Below, in pieces: positions 17,178 through 26,568 of a DNA stretch of 64,000 nt. The notes below the pieces were generated by a model that was not told the origin of the DNA, did no database searches, and saw nothing but the letters and a program-made list of their open reading frames with translations. Each line of letters begins with the position of its first letter. Position 1 is the first letter of the stretch. This stretch comes from DAOSCP01 sp035379625. Its GTDB lineage: Bacteria; Bacteroidota; Ignavibacteria; Ignavibacteriales; DAOSCP01. Location: contig DAOSVM010000009.1 in the NCBI GenBank assembly GCA_035379625.1, positions 1-64,000 on the forward strand. Reading direction: 5' to 3'. Made by a program: the position numbers and the translations under genes.

Positions 17178-17204
17178 AAATAAAAAAGCTATCTTGCGAT
17201 AGCT
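17178..17204 (-). terminator. Terminator of the MeaB-hydrolase operon
   Basis: On the minus strand, stem AGCTATC-GCAA-GATAGCT is followed by a run of T (read as A at 17178-17187). It lies just beyond the hydrolase stop codon. Confidence 0.75.
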
Positions 17205-17210
17205 GAAATT

Positions 17211-17999
17211 TTATAAATTAGAAAGGAAATTTTGTATAATGCTTAGCACAAAGTCAGGATTTTCGAGAGGAGACATATGCCCAGCGCGTGGCACAATTGC
17301 AAAATCTGATTTTGGGAATTGGTCTGCAAATTGTTTTATAGTAGCAGGTGGACACGAGACGTCATCATTACCGCCGAAACAAAGAGTTGGAATATGAATG
17401 TTTTTCAAAGCATCGAATGTATCAGTACGAGTTAACATAGCAATTTGACAGCCTTTTACACCGATTGGGTTGTTTTGTAAGCAAACGTTTATCCATTCGT
17501 CGATAAGTGAATGGTTATTTTGTTTTGTATCAAGGCCGAAAAGAGGTGGTAAAAAACTTTCAACGAAGCTTCTCAAACCTTCTGAATTAATTTGTTTGAT
17601 TGTGTTTTGTCTTCTTAATTTTGCAGCTGTATCATCTGCAAAAGGATGAGTATCACAAAGTATGGCACCTTTAAATGCATTTTGCTCTCTTTCAAGGGCT
17701 CGGAAAGTGATATATCCGCCCATAGAAAGGCCACAAATTACAGGTTTATCGAGTTTTAGCTCATAAATTAAAAACATGAGATCGTCTACCATCATTTCCA
17801 TAGTGTATTGTCCGTCTCCAACTTCACTATTTCCAAGGCCACGTAAATCATATTGAATAACGTTGTAATCGTTGGCAAGTTTTTCTGCTTGAAAATTCCA
17901 CATAGTATGGTTGAAAGGGAAGCCGTGTAAAAAAATAATAGCTTGTTTATCTGGATTGTTGTTACCGTAATATGCTATTCCATTACTTAGTTTTTTCAT
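17211..17999 (-). CDS. Alpha/beta-hydrolase fold protein
   Basis: 262 residues. The nucleophile elbow is GLSMGGY near residue 92, an acidic residue lies in a GGNDDVSCPP loop near 210, and the catalytic His is in AGHMSPLENPD near 240. The oxyanion-hole motif HGFPFNHTMW is near residue 25. This is the common 3-oxoadipate enol-lactonase/esterase branch, which does not define a substrate. It lies 18 bases downstream of the MeaB gene on the same strand and probably shares its promoter. It may be a thioesterase or esterase linked to propionate or amino-acid catabolism, but this is only inferred from context. Confidence 0.8.
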   Translation of the reverse strand: MKKLSNGIAYYGNNNPDKQAIIFLHGFPFNHTMWNFQAEKLANDYNVIQYDLRGLGNSEVGDGQYTMEMMVDDLMFLIYELKLDKPVICGLSMGGYITFRALEREQNAFKGAILCDTHPFADDTAAKLRRQNTIKQINSEGLRSFVESFLPPLFGLDTKQNNHSLIDEWINVCLQNNPIGVKGCQIAMLTRTDTFDALKNIHIPTLCFGGNDDVSCPPATIKQFADQFPKSDFAIVPRAGHMSPLENPDFVLSIIQNFLSNL

Positions 18000-18017
18000 A
18001 ATTTTACCAAAATTATT

Positions 18018-19157
18018 TTAAAAATCGACTGAAATAGATTCTTTGAAAAATTGAATTAATTTATCCGCTGCAGTAGTTGGTAGAAGTTGATTATTTAAAA
18101 CTGCATTTCTAATTTCATCAAGGTGAATTAAAACAGCAGGGTTGTTATAAAATAATTTTTTTAATTTAGCTTCAATCATACTAAAAACCCAGTCGATATT
18201 TTGTTGTTTTCTTCTTTCATAGAAGAAACCATTATCTTTAGTGATTTTTTCAAAATCTTTTATGACATTCCATAATTCTGGTATGCCTTCTTTAGTGTAA
18301 GCAGAGCAAGTGTAAGCTTTAGGACGCCATCCGCGAGTAGTTGGTGTTAAATATCTTAATGCGTGCGCATATTCAGCTTGAGCTAATTTTGCTTTTTGTA
18401 TGTTGTCACCATCCGCTTTATTAACAACAAGGGCATCAGCAATCTCAATTACACCTTTTTTAATTCCTTGTAATTCATCACCTGCGCCGGCAATCATAAC
18501 TAATAAGAAGAAATCAACCATTGATCGGACAGCGATTTCGCTTTGTCCTACGCCCACTGTTTCTATTAAAATAACATCGTAGCCAGCAGCTTCGCAAACG
18601 AGAATTGCTTCACGGCTTTTAAAAGCAACGCCACCTAATTCGCAACCAGAGGGAGTAGGTCGGATAAATGCGTTTTGTTGTCTTGATAGTTCTTCCATTC
18701 TTGTTTTATCGCCGAGGACGCTTCCACCTGTTACGCTACTACTTGGATCAACAGCTAAAACTGCTACTTTATGGCCTTGAGAAATTAAGTATAAACCTAA
18801 AGCTTCAATTAAAGTGCTTTTACCGGCACCAGGTACGCCTGTGATGCCAATTCGTAAACTATTTCCAGTATAAGGTAGAAGTTTATTTAACACTTCTTGA
18901 GATAATTCGTAATGATTTTGTGATTTGCTTTCAATTAAGGTAATAGCACGTGCTAGGATTACTCTATCTCCTTTTAATACGCCTTCAACGTATTCATCAG
19001 GAGTTAAGGATTTTCTTTTTTTTACTTGTTGTGGATTTTGTTGTATATAAGGATTTGTATTTGAAAGATTGCCATCTATACCTTTAACAAATTTTGTTGC
19101 AAAAGCTTCAGAAGCGTTTTCTGGTACCCATTCTGGTTTATAAGATTCTGGTGTCAT
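18018..19157 (-). CDS. meaB: Methylmalonyl-CoA mutase-associated GTPase MeaB (G3E family)
   Basis: 379 residues. A P-loop GVPGAGKST is visible at 107-115, followed by AVDPSSSVTGGSVLGDKTRM, the switch III/metal region IETVGVGQSE, and the guanine-binding NKAD. MeaB loads and protects adenosylcobalamin in methylmalonyl-CoA mutase. The N terminus has an extra stretch of about 45 residues before the conserved domain. No mutase gene is in the window. The branched-chain 2-oxoacid dehydrogenase 1.5 kb away would supply propionyl-CoA from valine and isoleucine, so a functional link is plausible. A promoter candidate lies just upstream. Confidence 0.92.
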   Translation of the reverse strand: MTPESYKPEWVPENASEAFATKFVKGIDGNLSNTNPYIQQNPQQVKKRKSLTPDEYVEGVLKGDRVILARAITLIESKSQNHYELSQEVLNKLLPYTGNSLRIGITGVPGAGKSTLIEALGLYLISQGHKVAVLAVDPSSSVTGGSVLGDKTRMEELSRQQNAFIRPTPSGCELGGVAFKSREAILVCEAAGYDVILIETVGVGQSEIAVRSMVDFFLLVMIAGAGDELQGIKKGVIEIADALVVNKADGDNIQKAKLAQAEYAHALRYLTPTTRGWRPKAYTCSAYTKEGIPELWNVIKDFEKITKDNGFFYERRKQQNIDWVFSMIEAKLKKLFYNNPAVLIHLDEIRNAVLNNQLLPTTAADKLIQFFKESISVDF

Positions 19158-19189
19158 AGGTTGGTAAACTTTATTTTTCTAACATTTTA

Positions 19190-19220
19190 CAAATTTAGGT
19201 AATATAATTGAATTTGTCAA
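19190..19220 (-). promoter_or_regulatory. Bacteroidetes-type promoter for meaB
   Basis: On the minus strand, TTGACA begins at 19220; counted from TTG there are exactly 20 bases to TAAATTTG (19197-19190), a match to TAnnTTTG. The start would be about 27 bases upstream of the ATG at 19157. The spacing is identical to the tRNA-Gly promoter candidate. No Shine-Dalgarno sequence is evident in the short leader. Confidence 0.65.
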
Positions 19221-19294
19221 TATTTTTTTAGTATTAAAAATTTGCAAACTTAATTTAAATTTTCACCACATTAAAAATAAAATTTGAGGAACAA

Positions 19295-19879
19295 ATGGGG
19301 GTAGTTTTAAAAAATCCTGATTGGATAGAGGAATTCGTAGCTTCATATGAAAGGTCTTTTGATAGGTTAGTTGACAGAATGAAATTTGCAATAGATTTAT
19401 CTGAAAAAAATGTAATGTTAGGAACCGGTGGTCCATTTGGCGCAGCAATATTTGAAAAAGAAAGCGGGAAATTAATTGCTTGTGGAGTTAATCAAGTGGT
19501 AGAACTAAATAAATCAATTGCTCACGCCGAAATTATGGCTATTTTGCACGCACAAGAAAAATTAAAAACTTATGATTTGGGAAATCCAGAATTACCTGAT
19601 TTACAATTAGTTACAAGTTCTCAAATGTGTGTTATGTGTTTTGGGGCAGTTTTATGGTCTGGTGTAAAAAGTGTTGTTATTGGCGCAAGAGGAATAGATG
19701 TTGAAAGTAGTTGTGGTTTTGACGAAGGGCCACTACATCCAAATTGGGTGGAGGAATTGGAAAAAAGGGGAATTGAAGTAATTCAGGATGTTTTGCGCCC
19801 TGATGCTATTGCAGTTTTAAAAATGTACAAACGACTTAATGCTGTCGTTTATAATGCAAGCAGAGGGACAAAGTGTTAA
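19295..19879 (+). CDS. Cytidine/nucleoside deaminase-superfamily protein, probable guanine/purine deaminase
   Basis: 194 residues. The zinc site is visible: HAEIMAIL (His and catalytic Glu near 72-74) and SSQMCVMC (two Cys near 107-110). The usual P-C-x-x-C is M-C-V-M-C here. Relative to small guanine deaminases (about 156 residues) it has an N-terminal extension of roughly 25-30 residues. It is the first gene of the purine cluster and overlaps the next gene (GTGTTAA), so a guanine-to-xanthine role fits the context. A tRNA-adenosine deaminase (TadA) role is less likely given the operon. The ribosome site GAGGAAC precedes the ATG. Confidence 0.78.
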   Translation: MGVVLKNPDWIEEFVASYERSFDRLVDRMKFAIDLSEKNVMLGTGGPFGAAIFEKESGKLIACGVNQVVELNKSIAHAEIMAILHAQEKLKTYDLGNPELPDLQLVTSSQMCVMCFGAVLWSGVKSVVIGARGIDVESSCGFDEGPLHPNWVEELEKRGIEVIQDVLRPDAIAVLKMYKRLNAVVYNASRGTKC

Positions 19880-21306
19880 AAATTTCATTTTATTTAAATG
19901 GTAACTTTAAAGAAGTTAATATTCCGCCAGAATTAACATTATTGCAACTTATTAGAGATAAATTAAATTTATCCGGCACCAAAGAAAGTTGCACAGAAGG
20001 AGATTGTGGCGCTTGTACAGTAATTATTGCGAGTAAATTTGATGGTAAGATTATTTATAATAATGTCAATTCGTGTATTTACCCCGCAGCAAAAGTTCAC
20101 GGTTGCCATGTTATTACTGTTGAAGGTGTAAGTAAAAATGACGGATTTAATCCTGTTCAAGAAAGCTTATATAAAAATTATGCTGTTCAATGCGGATTTT
20201 GCACGCCGGGTTTAGTCCTTTCGATGATTTCATTTTATATTAATAAAACTAAGCAAAATATTGAGTTAAACCATAGTTTTTTGGATGGCAATTTATGCCG
20301 TTGTACTGGGTATAAAGCAATAAAAACTGCTTTTGATGTTACTACAAATTACAAATTTGAAGATTTATTGCCAGAAGAATATCTATCTATTGAAGAAAAA
20401 ATAATTAATTTTAATGAGCCTATCAAAATTTTTACTAATCACCAATATACAGATGCTGATAATTATTATATGCCATTATCATTAAATGAGTTATGGGATA
20501 TTATTAAAAGATGTGAATATAATTATAAACTTGTCAATGGCGCTACTGATGTTGGAGTTGAGATAACAATTCGTAGAAAATTTGAAAAAAATTATATTGA
20601 TATTTCAAAAATTCCTGAATTAAATGAATTAAACGATTTTGAAGATTATTTTGAAATTGGTGGAAGTGTAACGTTTCAAAGATTGAAAAACTTTAACAGC
20701 TTGATAAGTTTTTATCCTGTAATGAATGAAATTTTTCCCCTTATTGCTTCCCAACAAATAAGAAATGTTGCAACAATTGCAGGCAATATTGCGAATGCTT
20801 CGCCAATAGCAGATTTCCCGGTATTACTTTTAGTATTGGATGCAAAAATAAAATTAGTTTCAAAAGAGAGTGAAAGAATTTTGCCACTAAAAGATTTTTA
20901 TTTGGATTATAAAAAGATTGATCTTAAAAAAGGTGAAATTATAAAAAGTATAATTATTGAAAAGCATAAAAAGAACTATTTCGTAAACTTTATTAAATCA
21001 TCAAAACGTGTAAAAGTTGATATTTCAACGGTTAATTCTGCAGTTGCTTTCAAAATAAAAAATAATCGTTTTGAAGATTTTGTATTGGCTTATGGAGGAG
21101 TTGCAAAATTTGTAAAAATTAGCGAAAAAGTTTCAAATTATTTTATTAGTAAAAGATTAGAAGAAATAGATGAAGAAAATTTAAATCACTTAATTAGGGA
21201 AGAATTTCAACCGATTAGCGATGTTCGAGGAAGTGATGAGTTTAGGTATTTGTTAATGAAAAATCAAATATTTAGTCATTTGCATAAATATCAAAATGAA
21301 AAATAA
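19873..21306 (+). CDS. Xanthine dehydrogenase-type small subunit, [2Fe-2S] plus FAD domains
   Basis: 477 residues start at GTG 19873 (upstream AGAGGG), overlapping the deaminase stop. The N terminus is a plant-type ferredoxin domain (CTEGDCGACTV near 39-49) and a helical second cluster domain (QCGFCTPG near 110, GNLCRCTGYK near 142). The C-terminal two thirds form the FAD-binding domain, with NGATDVGVE near 225 and IAGNIANASPIADFP near 305. This is the arrangement of XdhA-type subunits. It should carry electrons from the molybdenum subunit (next gene) to NAD+ or another acceptor. Given the neighbours, the substrate is probably hypoxanthine or xanthine. Confidence 0.9.
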   Translation: MLKISFYLNGNFKEVNIPPELTLLQLIRDKLNLSGTKESCTEGDCGACTVIIASKFDGKIIYNNVNSCIYPAAKVHGCHVITVEGVSKNDGFNPVQESLYKNYAVQCGFCTPGLVLSMISFYINKTKQNIELNHSFLDGNLCRCTGYKAIKTAFDVTTNYKFEDLLPEEYLSIEEKIINFNEPIKIFTNHQYTDADNYYMPLSLNELWDIIKRCEYNYKLVNGATDVGVEITIRRKFEKNYIDISKIPELNELNDFEDYFEIGGSVTFQRLKNFNSLISFYPVMNEIFPLIASQQIRNVATIAGNIANASPIADFPVLLLVLDAKIKLVSKESERILPLKDFYLDYKKIDLKKGEIIKSIIIEKHKKNYFVNFIKSSKRVKVDISTVNSAVAFKIKNNRFEDFVLAYGGVAKFVKISEKVSNYFISKRLEEIDEENLNHLIREEFQPISDVRGSDEFRYLLMKNQIFSHLHKYQNEK

Positions 21307-21317
21307 AGAGGCCTTAA

Positions 21318-23645
21318 ATGCCATACAATATAAATTCAGTAGCGCATTTAGAAGGGAAATCTCAATTTATTGGCGATGAAAATTATATTTCCAATTTACA
21401 TGTGGCGAAGTGCTTACTTTCCAAATATGCACACGCAAGGATTAAAAAATTAGATTATTCAAAAGCACTTGAAATTGAAGGAGTTGTATGTGTTATTACA
21501 TATAAAGATATTCCTGGTGAAAATCAAATTGGGCATGTAGTAAAAGATGAGCCGCTTTTACCTGTTGACGAAGTTTTTTATGTAGGTCAACCTATTTGTA
21601 TAGTTGTTGCAAAAAGTAGTAGAATTGCAGAACTTGCTATTTCTCAAATAGTTATTGAATATGAAGAGCTTGATAAAATATTAACAATAGATGATGCAAT
21701 TAAAGAACAATCATTTTATATTGCGCCAAAAGTAATCACAAGAGGCGAATTGAATAAATCTTTTGAAGAATCTTCTTTCATTATAGAAGATGTTTTGGAA
21801 ATCGGTGGACAAGAACATTTTTATATGGAAACACAAAGGTGTTTAAGTTATAGGGATGATTCAGGTGGAATTTATGTAAAATCTGCTACTCAATCGGTGA
21901 GTGAAGTTCAGGAAGTTGTGGCTCACGTTTTAGGGTTAAAGGTGAGTGATGTAACTGTTGATGTTGCGAGATTAGGCGGAGCTTTTGGTGGAAAGGAAAG
22001 AGGAGCTACGCTTTGGGCATCTATTACTGCATTGACTGCTTATATTACAAATCTTCCAATTCGATTAGTTTTGAATAGAGAAGAAGATATGCTTGCTACA
22101 GGGAAAAGACATCCTTTCAAGATTTTTTATAAAGTTGGATTTAATTCCGATGGTAAAATTTTAGGTTTAGATGTGAAATTATATTCAAATGGTGGTTATT
22201 ATACTGATTTATCTATTCCAATTCTTGAAAGAGCTATGATGCACATAGATAATTGCTATTATATTCCAAATATTAAAATTACAGGTTATGCTTGTAAAAC
22301 TAATATTCATCCAAATACGGCGTTTCGTGGTTTTGGAGGACCACAAGGAATTTTTACAATAGAATATATACTCAATAAAATTGCTCATTTTTTGAAAAAA
22401 CAAGTTATTGAAATTCAAGAACATAATTTTTATAAAGAAAATGATATTACACCTTATGGTAAAGTTGTGGAAGATTTTGTTGTTGGTAAATATTTCAAAA
22501 AATTTGTGAATTCAACAAAATTTAAAAATTTAGTAGCTCAAATTAATGAAGAAAATAAGCATAGAAAATATAAAAAATTAGGCTACTCAATAGTACCAGT
22601 AAAATTTGGGATTTCCTTTGCTGCAACATTATTAAATCAAGCATCATCATTAGTTTGGTTGTATACAGATGGTTCTGTTTCTGTAAGTCATTGTGGTGTT
22701 GAAATGGGGCAAGGGCTTAATACGAAAATTGCTAATGTTGTTGTAAAGGAATTAGGTGTCACATTGGATAAAGTGAGAGTTGAAAGTACAAATTCTAAAA
22801 GAACCGCAAATACTTCGCCAACAGCAGCATCAACTGGAACAGATTTAAATGGTAATGCTGTCAGATTAGCAGTTTTACAGATTAAAAAGAGGTTGTTGAA
22901 ATTTGCAGAAGTATATTTAAAGCAAAAATTTAATTGTGAAATAAGTAAATTAAAGTTTTTAGATAATTCTGTTGAATGTAACAATGGTAAGTATAAAATA
23001 AGTTTTGCAGAACTTGTTGAAAACGCATATTTGAATAGAATTGATTTAGGTGCACATGGATTTTATAAAACACCTGAAATTTATTTCGATAAAACTAAAC
23101 ATCAAGGTAATCCATTTTACTATTTTGCACAAGGTTTTGGGGTAAGTGTTGTAGAAGTTGATACATTAACAGGAAATTTTAAATTAAAAAAAGTTTTAAT
23201 TTATCACGATATAGGAAATTCTTTGGATTTAAATGTTGATTTTGGGCAAATAAGTGGCGCATTTGTACAAGGGATGGGCTGGTGTACCTTTGAAGAAGTA
23301 ATTTATGATAAAAATGGTAAATGTTTAGTCTTAAGTCCATCTGTTTATAAAATACCAACAATTTCCGATATACCTGATGATTTTGAAATTAATTCAATAA
23401 GAAAAAAAGCAAAGAAAAGTAGTGTTTTAGGGAGTAAAGGAATAGGTGAACCACCGCTAATTTATGGTTTATCAGTATTTTTTGCAATTAAATATGCTAT
23501 TGAAAGCATTGGAAACCACGAAATTGATTGTAAATTAAAACATCCTGCAACAGCCGAAAATGTAGTTTTTGCAAGTGAATATTTAAGAAATTTAATAAAA
23601 AATCAATTAAAACAACAAGAATATGATGAAATTTTAATGAGGTAA
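21318..23645 (+). CDS. Xanthine dehydrogenase-type molybdenum-binding subunit
   Basis: 775 residues of the xanthine dehydrogenase/aldehyde oxidase large-subunit family. Molybdopterin-binding motifs include GGAFGGKERG near 220, FRGFGGPQG near 337, GVEMGQGLNTK near 460, and the catalytic GSKGIGEPP near 705, whose Glu is the expected general base. The FRGFGGPQG motif fits purine hydroxylases better than CO dehydrogenases. It pairs with the [2Fe-2S]/FAD subunit 11 bases upstream. The ribosome site AAAGAGG precedes the ATG. Cofactor maturation genes (MocA-like, XdhC-like) lie later in the cluster. Confidence 0.9.
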   Translation: MPYNINSVAHLEGKSQFIGDENYISNLHVAKCLLSKYAHARIKKLDYSKALEIEGVVCVITYKDIPGENQIGHVVKDEPLLPVDEVFYVGQPICIVVAKSSRIAELAISQIVIEYEELDKILTIDDAIKEQSFYIAPKVITRGELNKSFEESSFIIEDVLEIGGQEHFYMETQRCLSYRDDSGGIYVKSATQSVSEVQEVVAHVLGLKVSDVTVDVARLGGAFGGKERGATLWASITALTAYITNLPIRLVLNREEDMLATGKRHPFKIFYKVGFNSDGKILGLDVKLYSNGGYYTDLSIPILERAMMHIDNCYYIPNIKITGYACKTNIHPNTAFRGFGGPQGIFTIEYILNKIAHFLKKQVIEIQEHNFYKENDITPYGKVVEDFVVGKYFKKFVNSTKFKNLVAQINEENKHRKYKKLGYSIVPVKFGISFAATLLNQASSLVWLYTDGSVSVSHCGVEMGQGLNTKIANVVVKELGVTLDKVRVESTNSKRTANTSPTAASTGTDLNGNAVRLAVLQIKKRLLKFAEVYLKQKFNCEISKLKFLDNSVECNNGKYKISFAELVENAYLNRIDLGAHGFYKTPEIYFDKTKHQGNPFYYFAQGFGVSVVEVDTLTGNFKLKKVLIYHDIGNSLDLNVDFGQISGAFVQGMGWCTFEEVIYDKNGKCLVLSPSVYKIPTISDIPDDFEINSIRKKAKKSSVLGSKGIGEPPLIYGLSVFFAIKYAIESIGNHEIDCKLKHPATAENVVFASEYLRNLIKNQLKQQEYDEILMR

Positions 23646-23646
23646 A

Positions 23647-26559
23647 ATGAAACCTTTAAGTTTAAGCTCTTTACTAAATTGGATTTTTAGCGAGTATTAT
23701 TATAATAATTCAATATTTGGAATTCATAAGGATTTTTTCTACTATCCAAAAACATCAAAAAAATATTTGATATTCAATAAATTATTGACAACACCGATTG
23801 GTCCAGCAGCAGGGCCGCATACACAATTAGCGCAAAATATTATATCTGCATATTTAACAGGTGGAAGATTTTTTGAATTAAAAACAGTGCAGATTTTAGA
23901 TGAATTAGAAATATCAAGGCCTTGTATTGATGCAGAAGATGAATGTTATAACGTCGAATGGTCGCAAGAGTTAAAAATTGAACAATCGTTTGATGAATAT
24001 TTGAAAGCATATTTGCTTGTAAATTTATTAAAGATAATTTTCAAATTAGATGACTCCGATTTAGATGGGTTTTTATTTAATTTAAGTGTTGGATATGATT
24101 TAAAAGGTATTAAAGATAGCAAGGTTGATAATTTTATTGAAAAATCGAAAAATTTATCCAATCAAAAGTTGTTTATACAGTATAAAAATGAAATATTTAA
24201 ATTTTTAGAAGAGAAGTATCAAAAGATTTACCATAAATTTAATCAAGATATAAAAATACTCGATATAATTGAAAAAATAAACAATATAAAACCAGAAATT
24301 TCAAATTCTGTTACACTTTCCACAATGCATGGATGTCCAGCTGATGAAATTGAACAGATAGCAAAATATTTAATTCAGGAAAAGAAATTAAATACACTCA
24401 TAAAATTAAATCCAACATTATTAGGTTACGAAAAAGTAAAAGAAATTTTGCATAAAACTGGTTTTAGATATTTACAATTGGATAAAAATGATTTTGAACA
24501 CGATTTAAAATATGATAAAGCTCTTGAAATTATTAAGAATGTTAATAGTGTAGCTAAAGAGAATAAATTATTTTTTGGCATAAAATTAACTAACACATTG
24601 CCAGTTTTTAATTATAAGAAACGTTTACCAGAAGAAAAAATGTATATGTCCGGTAAGGGGTTGTTTTATTTGTCATATGAATTGTTAAAAAAATTAAAAA
24701 TTGATGTAAAAGAGAATATTATTTTTTCATATTCTGGTGGCGTAACAAAAGAGAATGTACTTTCTATATTTGCTGAGGGCGCTTTTCCAATTACTTTAGC
24801 AACGGATTTATTAAAACCTGGTGGATATACACGCTTAAAAGAAATTGCAGAACAGTTTGAAAATAAATTAGATAGCGAAATTAAAAATGTTGATTTCAAA
24901 TTATTGAAAAAATATGAAAAAGTTGAGAAAAAATTAACCGAAAAACTGCCATTATTCGATTGTTACATTGCGCCGTGTCAATATACTTGTCCAATTTCGC
25001 AAAATGTACCATTATATATTGAATTATTGCGCGAAGGAAAATATAAAGAAGCATTTGAAGTAATAACCGAAGATAATCCACTCCCAAATATTACATCCTA
25101 CATTTGTGATCATAAATGTCAATTTAATTGTACTTTAAAGGAATATGGCAGTTCAGTAGAAATTAGAGAACTTAAAAAAATTGCTACCGAAAAAGGTTTT
25201 GATTGGAAGCAAAATAAATTTGAAGTTAAGAGTGATAAAAAAGTGGCAATAATAGGGGCAGGCCCGGCAGGGCTTTCAGCAGCGTATTTTTTAGTAAAAA
25301 ATGGTATTAAGGCCAAAGTATTTGAAAAGGAAAGTTTAGCTGGAGGAACTGTAAAATATACAATACCAGAATTTAGAATTAATCCAAATTTAATTCAAAA
25401 AGATGTTGATTTTATACAAAGTTTTGGTGTTGAATTCGAGTTTAATGTCAAAGAGATTGATATAACAAATTTAAAAAAAGAAGGTTATGACTATATTTTT
25501 ATTTCAATTGGAGCACATAAACCTAAGATTATCAATTTAGGTGGAAAAGAGAATATTTACGATGCATTAAATTTTTTACAAAAGTATAATAAAAGGAATG
25601 TATCAAATATTGGAAAAAATGTTGCTGTTATTGGTGGTGGAAATAGCGCTATGGATAGTGCAAGGGCAGCAAAAAAAATTCCCGGTGTTGAAAATGTTTA
25701 CTTAATTTATCGTAGAACTGTTGATTTGATGCCTGCAGATTTAGAAGAATTTGAAGCTGCGATTTCTGAAGGTGTAATTTATAAAGAATTGCTTTCGCCA
25801 GTTGAATTTAAGGATGATAAATTTGTTTTACAAAAGATGGAAATTACAAATAATCTTGAAAATGGAAGAGTTGCTGTAAAGGCTATAGAAAATGAAACAG
25901 AAACTTTAAATATAGATACAGTTATTTTGGCAATAGGTGAAGAAGTTGATGATAACTTTTTGAAATTAAATAAATTAGAAATTGACAATAAAACAATTTA
26001 TACTAATATTCCAAATGTTTATGTAGGTGGCGATGCGAGGAGAGGACCTTCAACTGTTGTGGAAGCAATTCAAGATGGTAAAAATTTCGCATTTGAGATA
26101 CTACGCAAGGAAAATATTGAAATTACGATAAAACAATATAATTTCAATTTTGAAGATTACAACTATGAAGAAATTATTAAAGATAGAAAATTAAATTATT
26201 CGAAAAATACAATAGAAAATCAGTGTTTACTTTGCAATATTGTTTGCAATAGATGTGTTGATGTTTGTCCAAACAGAGCTAATGTTGCAATTAGAGTTGC
26301 TGGATTTAAGGATAAATATCAAATTGTACATATAGCAGATTTATGTAATGATTGCGGAAATTGTGAAACATTTTGTCCACACAATGGTGCGCCTTATAAA
26401 GAAAAATTAACATATTTTAGTACAAAAGATGATTTTGAAAAGTCTCATAATCCCGGTTTTTATATTGAAAATGAACAAATTATACTTAGATCGCAAGATC
26501 AAAATAAAGCTATGATTGTTGCTAATGAATTTACTAAATGGGTAAAAAATAGATTTTAA
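23647..26559 (+). CDS. ygfK: YgfK-type oxidoreductase (putative selenate reductase family)
   Basis: 970 residues, close to E. coli YgfK (about 1030). The N-terminal half resembles a dihydroorotate dehydrogenase-like barrel (TPIGPAAGPHTQLAQN, STMHGCPADEIEQ). A GltD-like module follows, with cysteines CYIAPCQYTCP and CDHKCQFNC, an FAD Rossmann motif IIGAGPAGLSAA near 536, an NADPH-binding GGGNSAMDSARAA, and GGDARRGPSTVVEA. The C terminus has two ferredoxin-like clusters (CNIVCNRCVDVCP and CNDCGNCETFCP). In urate-degrading clusters YgfK is thought to act as a reductase on purine-derived intermediates. It starts one base after the molybdenum subunit stop. The original selenate-reductase label is historical. 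Confidence 0.88.
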   Translation: MKPLSLSSLLNWIFSEYYYNNSIFGIHKDFFYYPKTSKKYLIFNKLLTTPIGPAAGPHTQLAQNIISAYLTGGRFFELKTVQILDELEISRPCIDAEDECYNVEWSQELKIEQSFDEYLKAYLLVNLLKIIFKLDDSDLDGFLFNLSVGYDLKGIKDSKVDNFIEKSKNLSNQKLFIQYKNEIFKFLEEKYQKIYHKFNQDIKILDIIEKINNIKPEISNSVTLSTMHGCPADEIEQIAKYLIQEKKLNTLIKLNPTLLGYEKVKEILHKTGFRYLQLDKNDFEHDLKYDKALEIIKNVNSVAKENKLFFGIKLTNTLPVFNYKKRLPEEKMYMSGKGLFYLSYELLKKLKIDVKENIIFSYSGGVTKENVLSIFAEGAFPITLATDLLKPGGYTRLKEIAEQFENKLDSEIKNVDFKLLKKYEKVEKKLTEKLPLFDCYIAPCQYTCPISQNVPLYIELLREGKYKEAFEVITEDNPLPNITSYICDHKCQFNCTLKEYGSSVEIRELKKIATEKGFDWKQNKFEVKSDKKVAIIGAGPAGLSAAYFLVKNGIKAKVFEKESLAGGTVKYTIPEFRINPNLIQKDVDFIQSFGVEFEFNVKEIDITNLKKEGYDYIFISIGAHKPKIINLGGKENIYDALNFLQKYNKRNVSNIGKNVAVIGGGNSAMDSARAAKKIPGVENVYLIYRRTVDLMPADLEEFEAAISEGVIYKELLSPVEFKDDKFVLQKMEITNNLENGRVAVKAIENETETLNIDTVILAIGEEVDDNFLKLNKLEIDNKTIYTNIPNVYVGGDARRGPSTVVEAIQDGKNFAFEILRKENIEITIKQYNFNFEDYNYEEIIKDRKLNYSKNTIENQCLLCNIVCNRCVDVCPNRANVAIRVAGFKDKYQIVHIADLCNDCGNCETFCPHNGAPYKEKLTYFSTKDDFEKSHNPGFYIENEQIILRSQDQNKAMIVANEFTKWVKNRF

Positions 26560-26568
26560 GGTGTTAAT

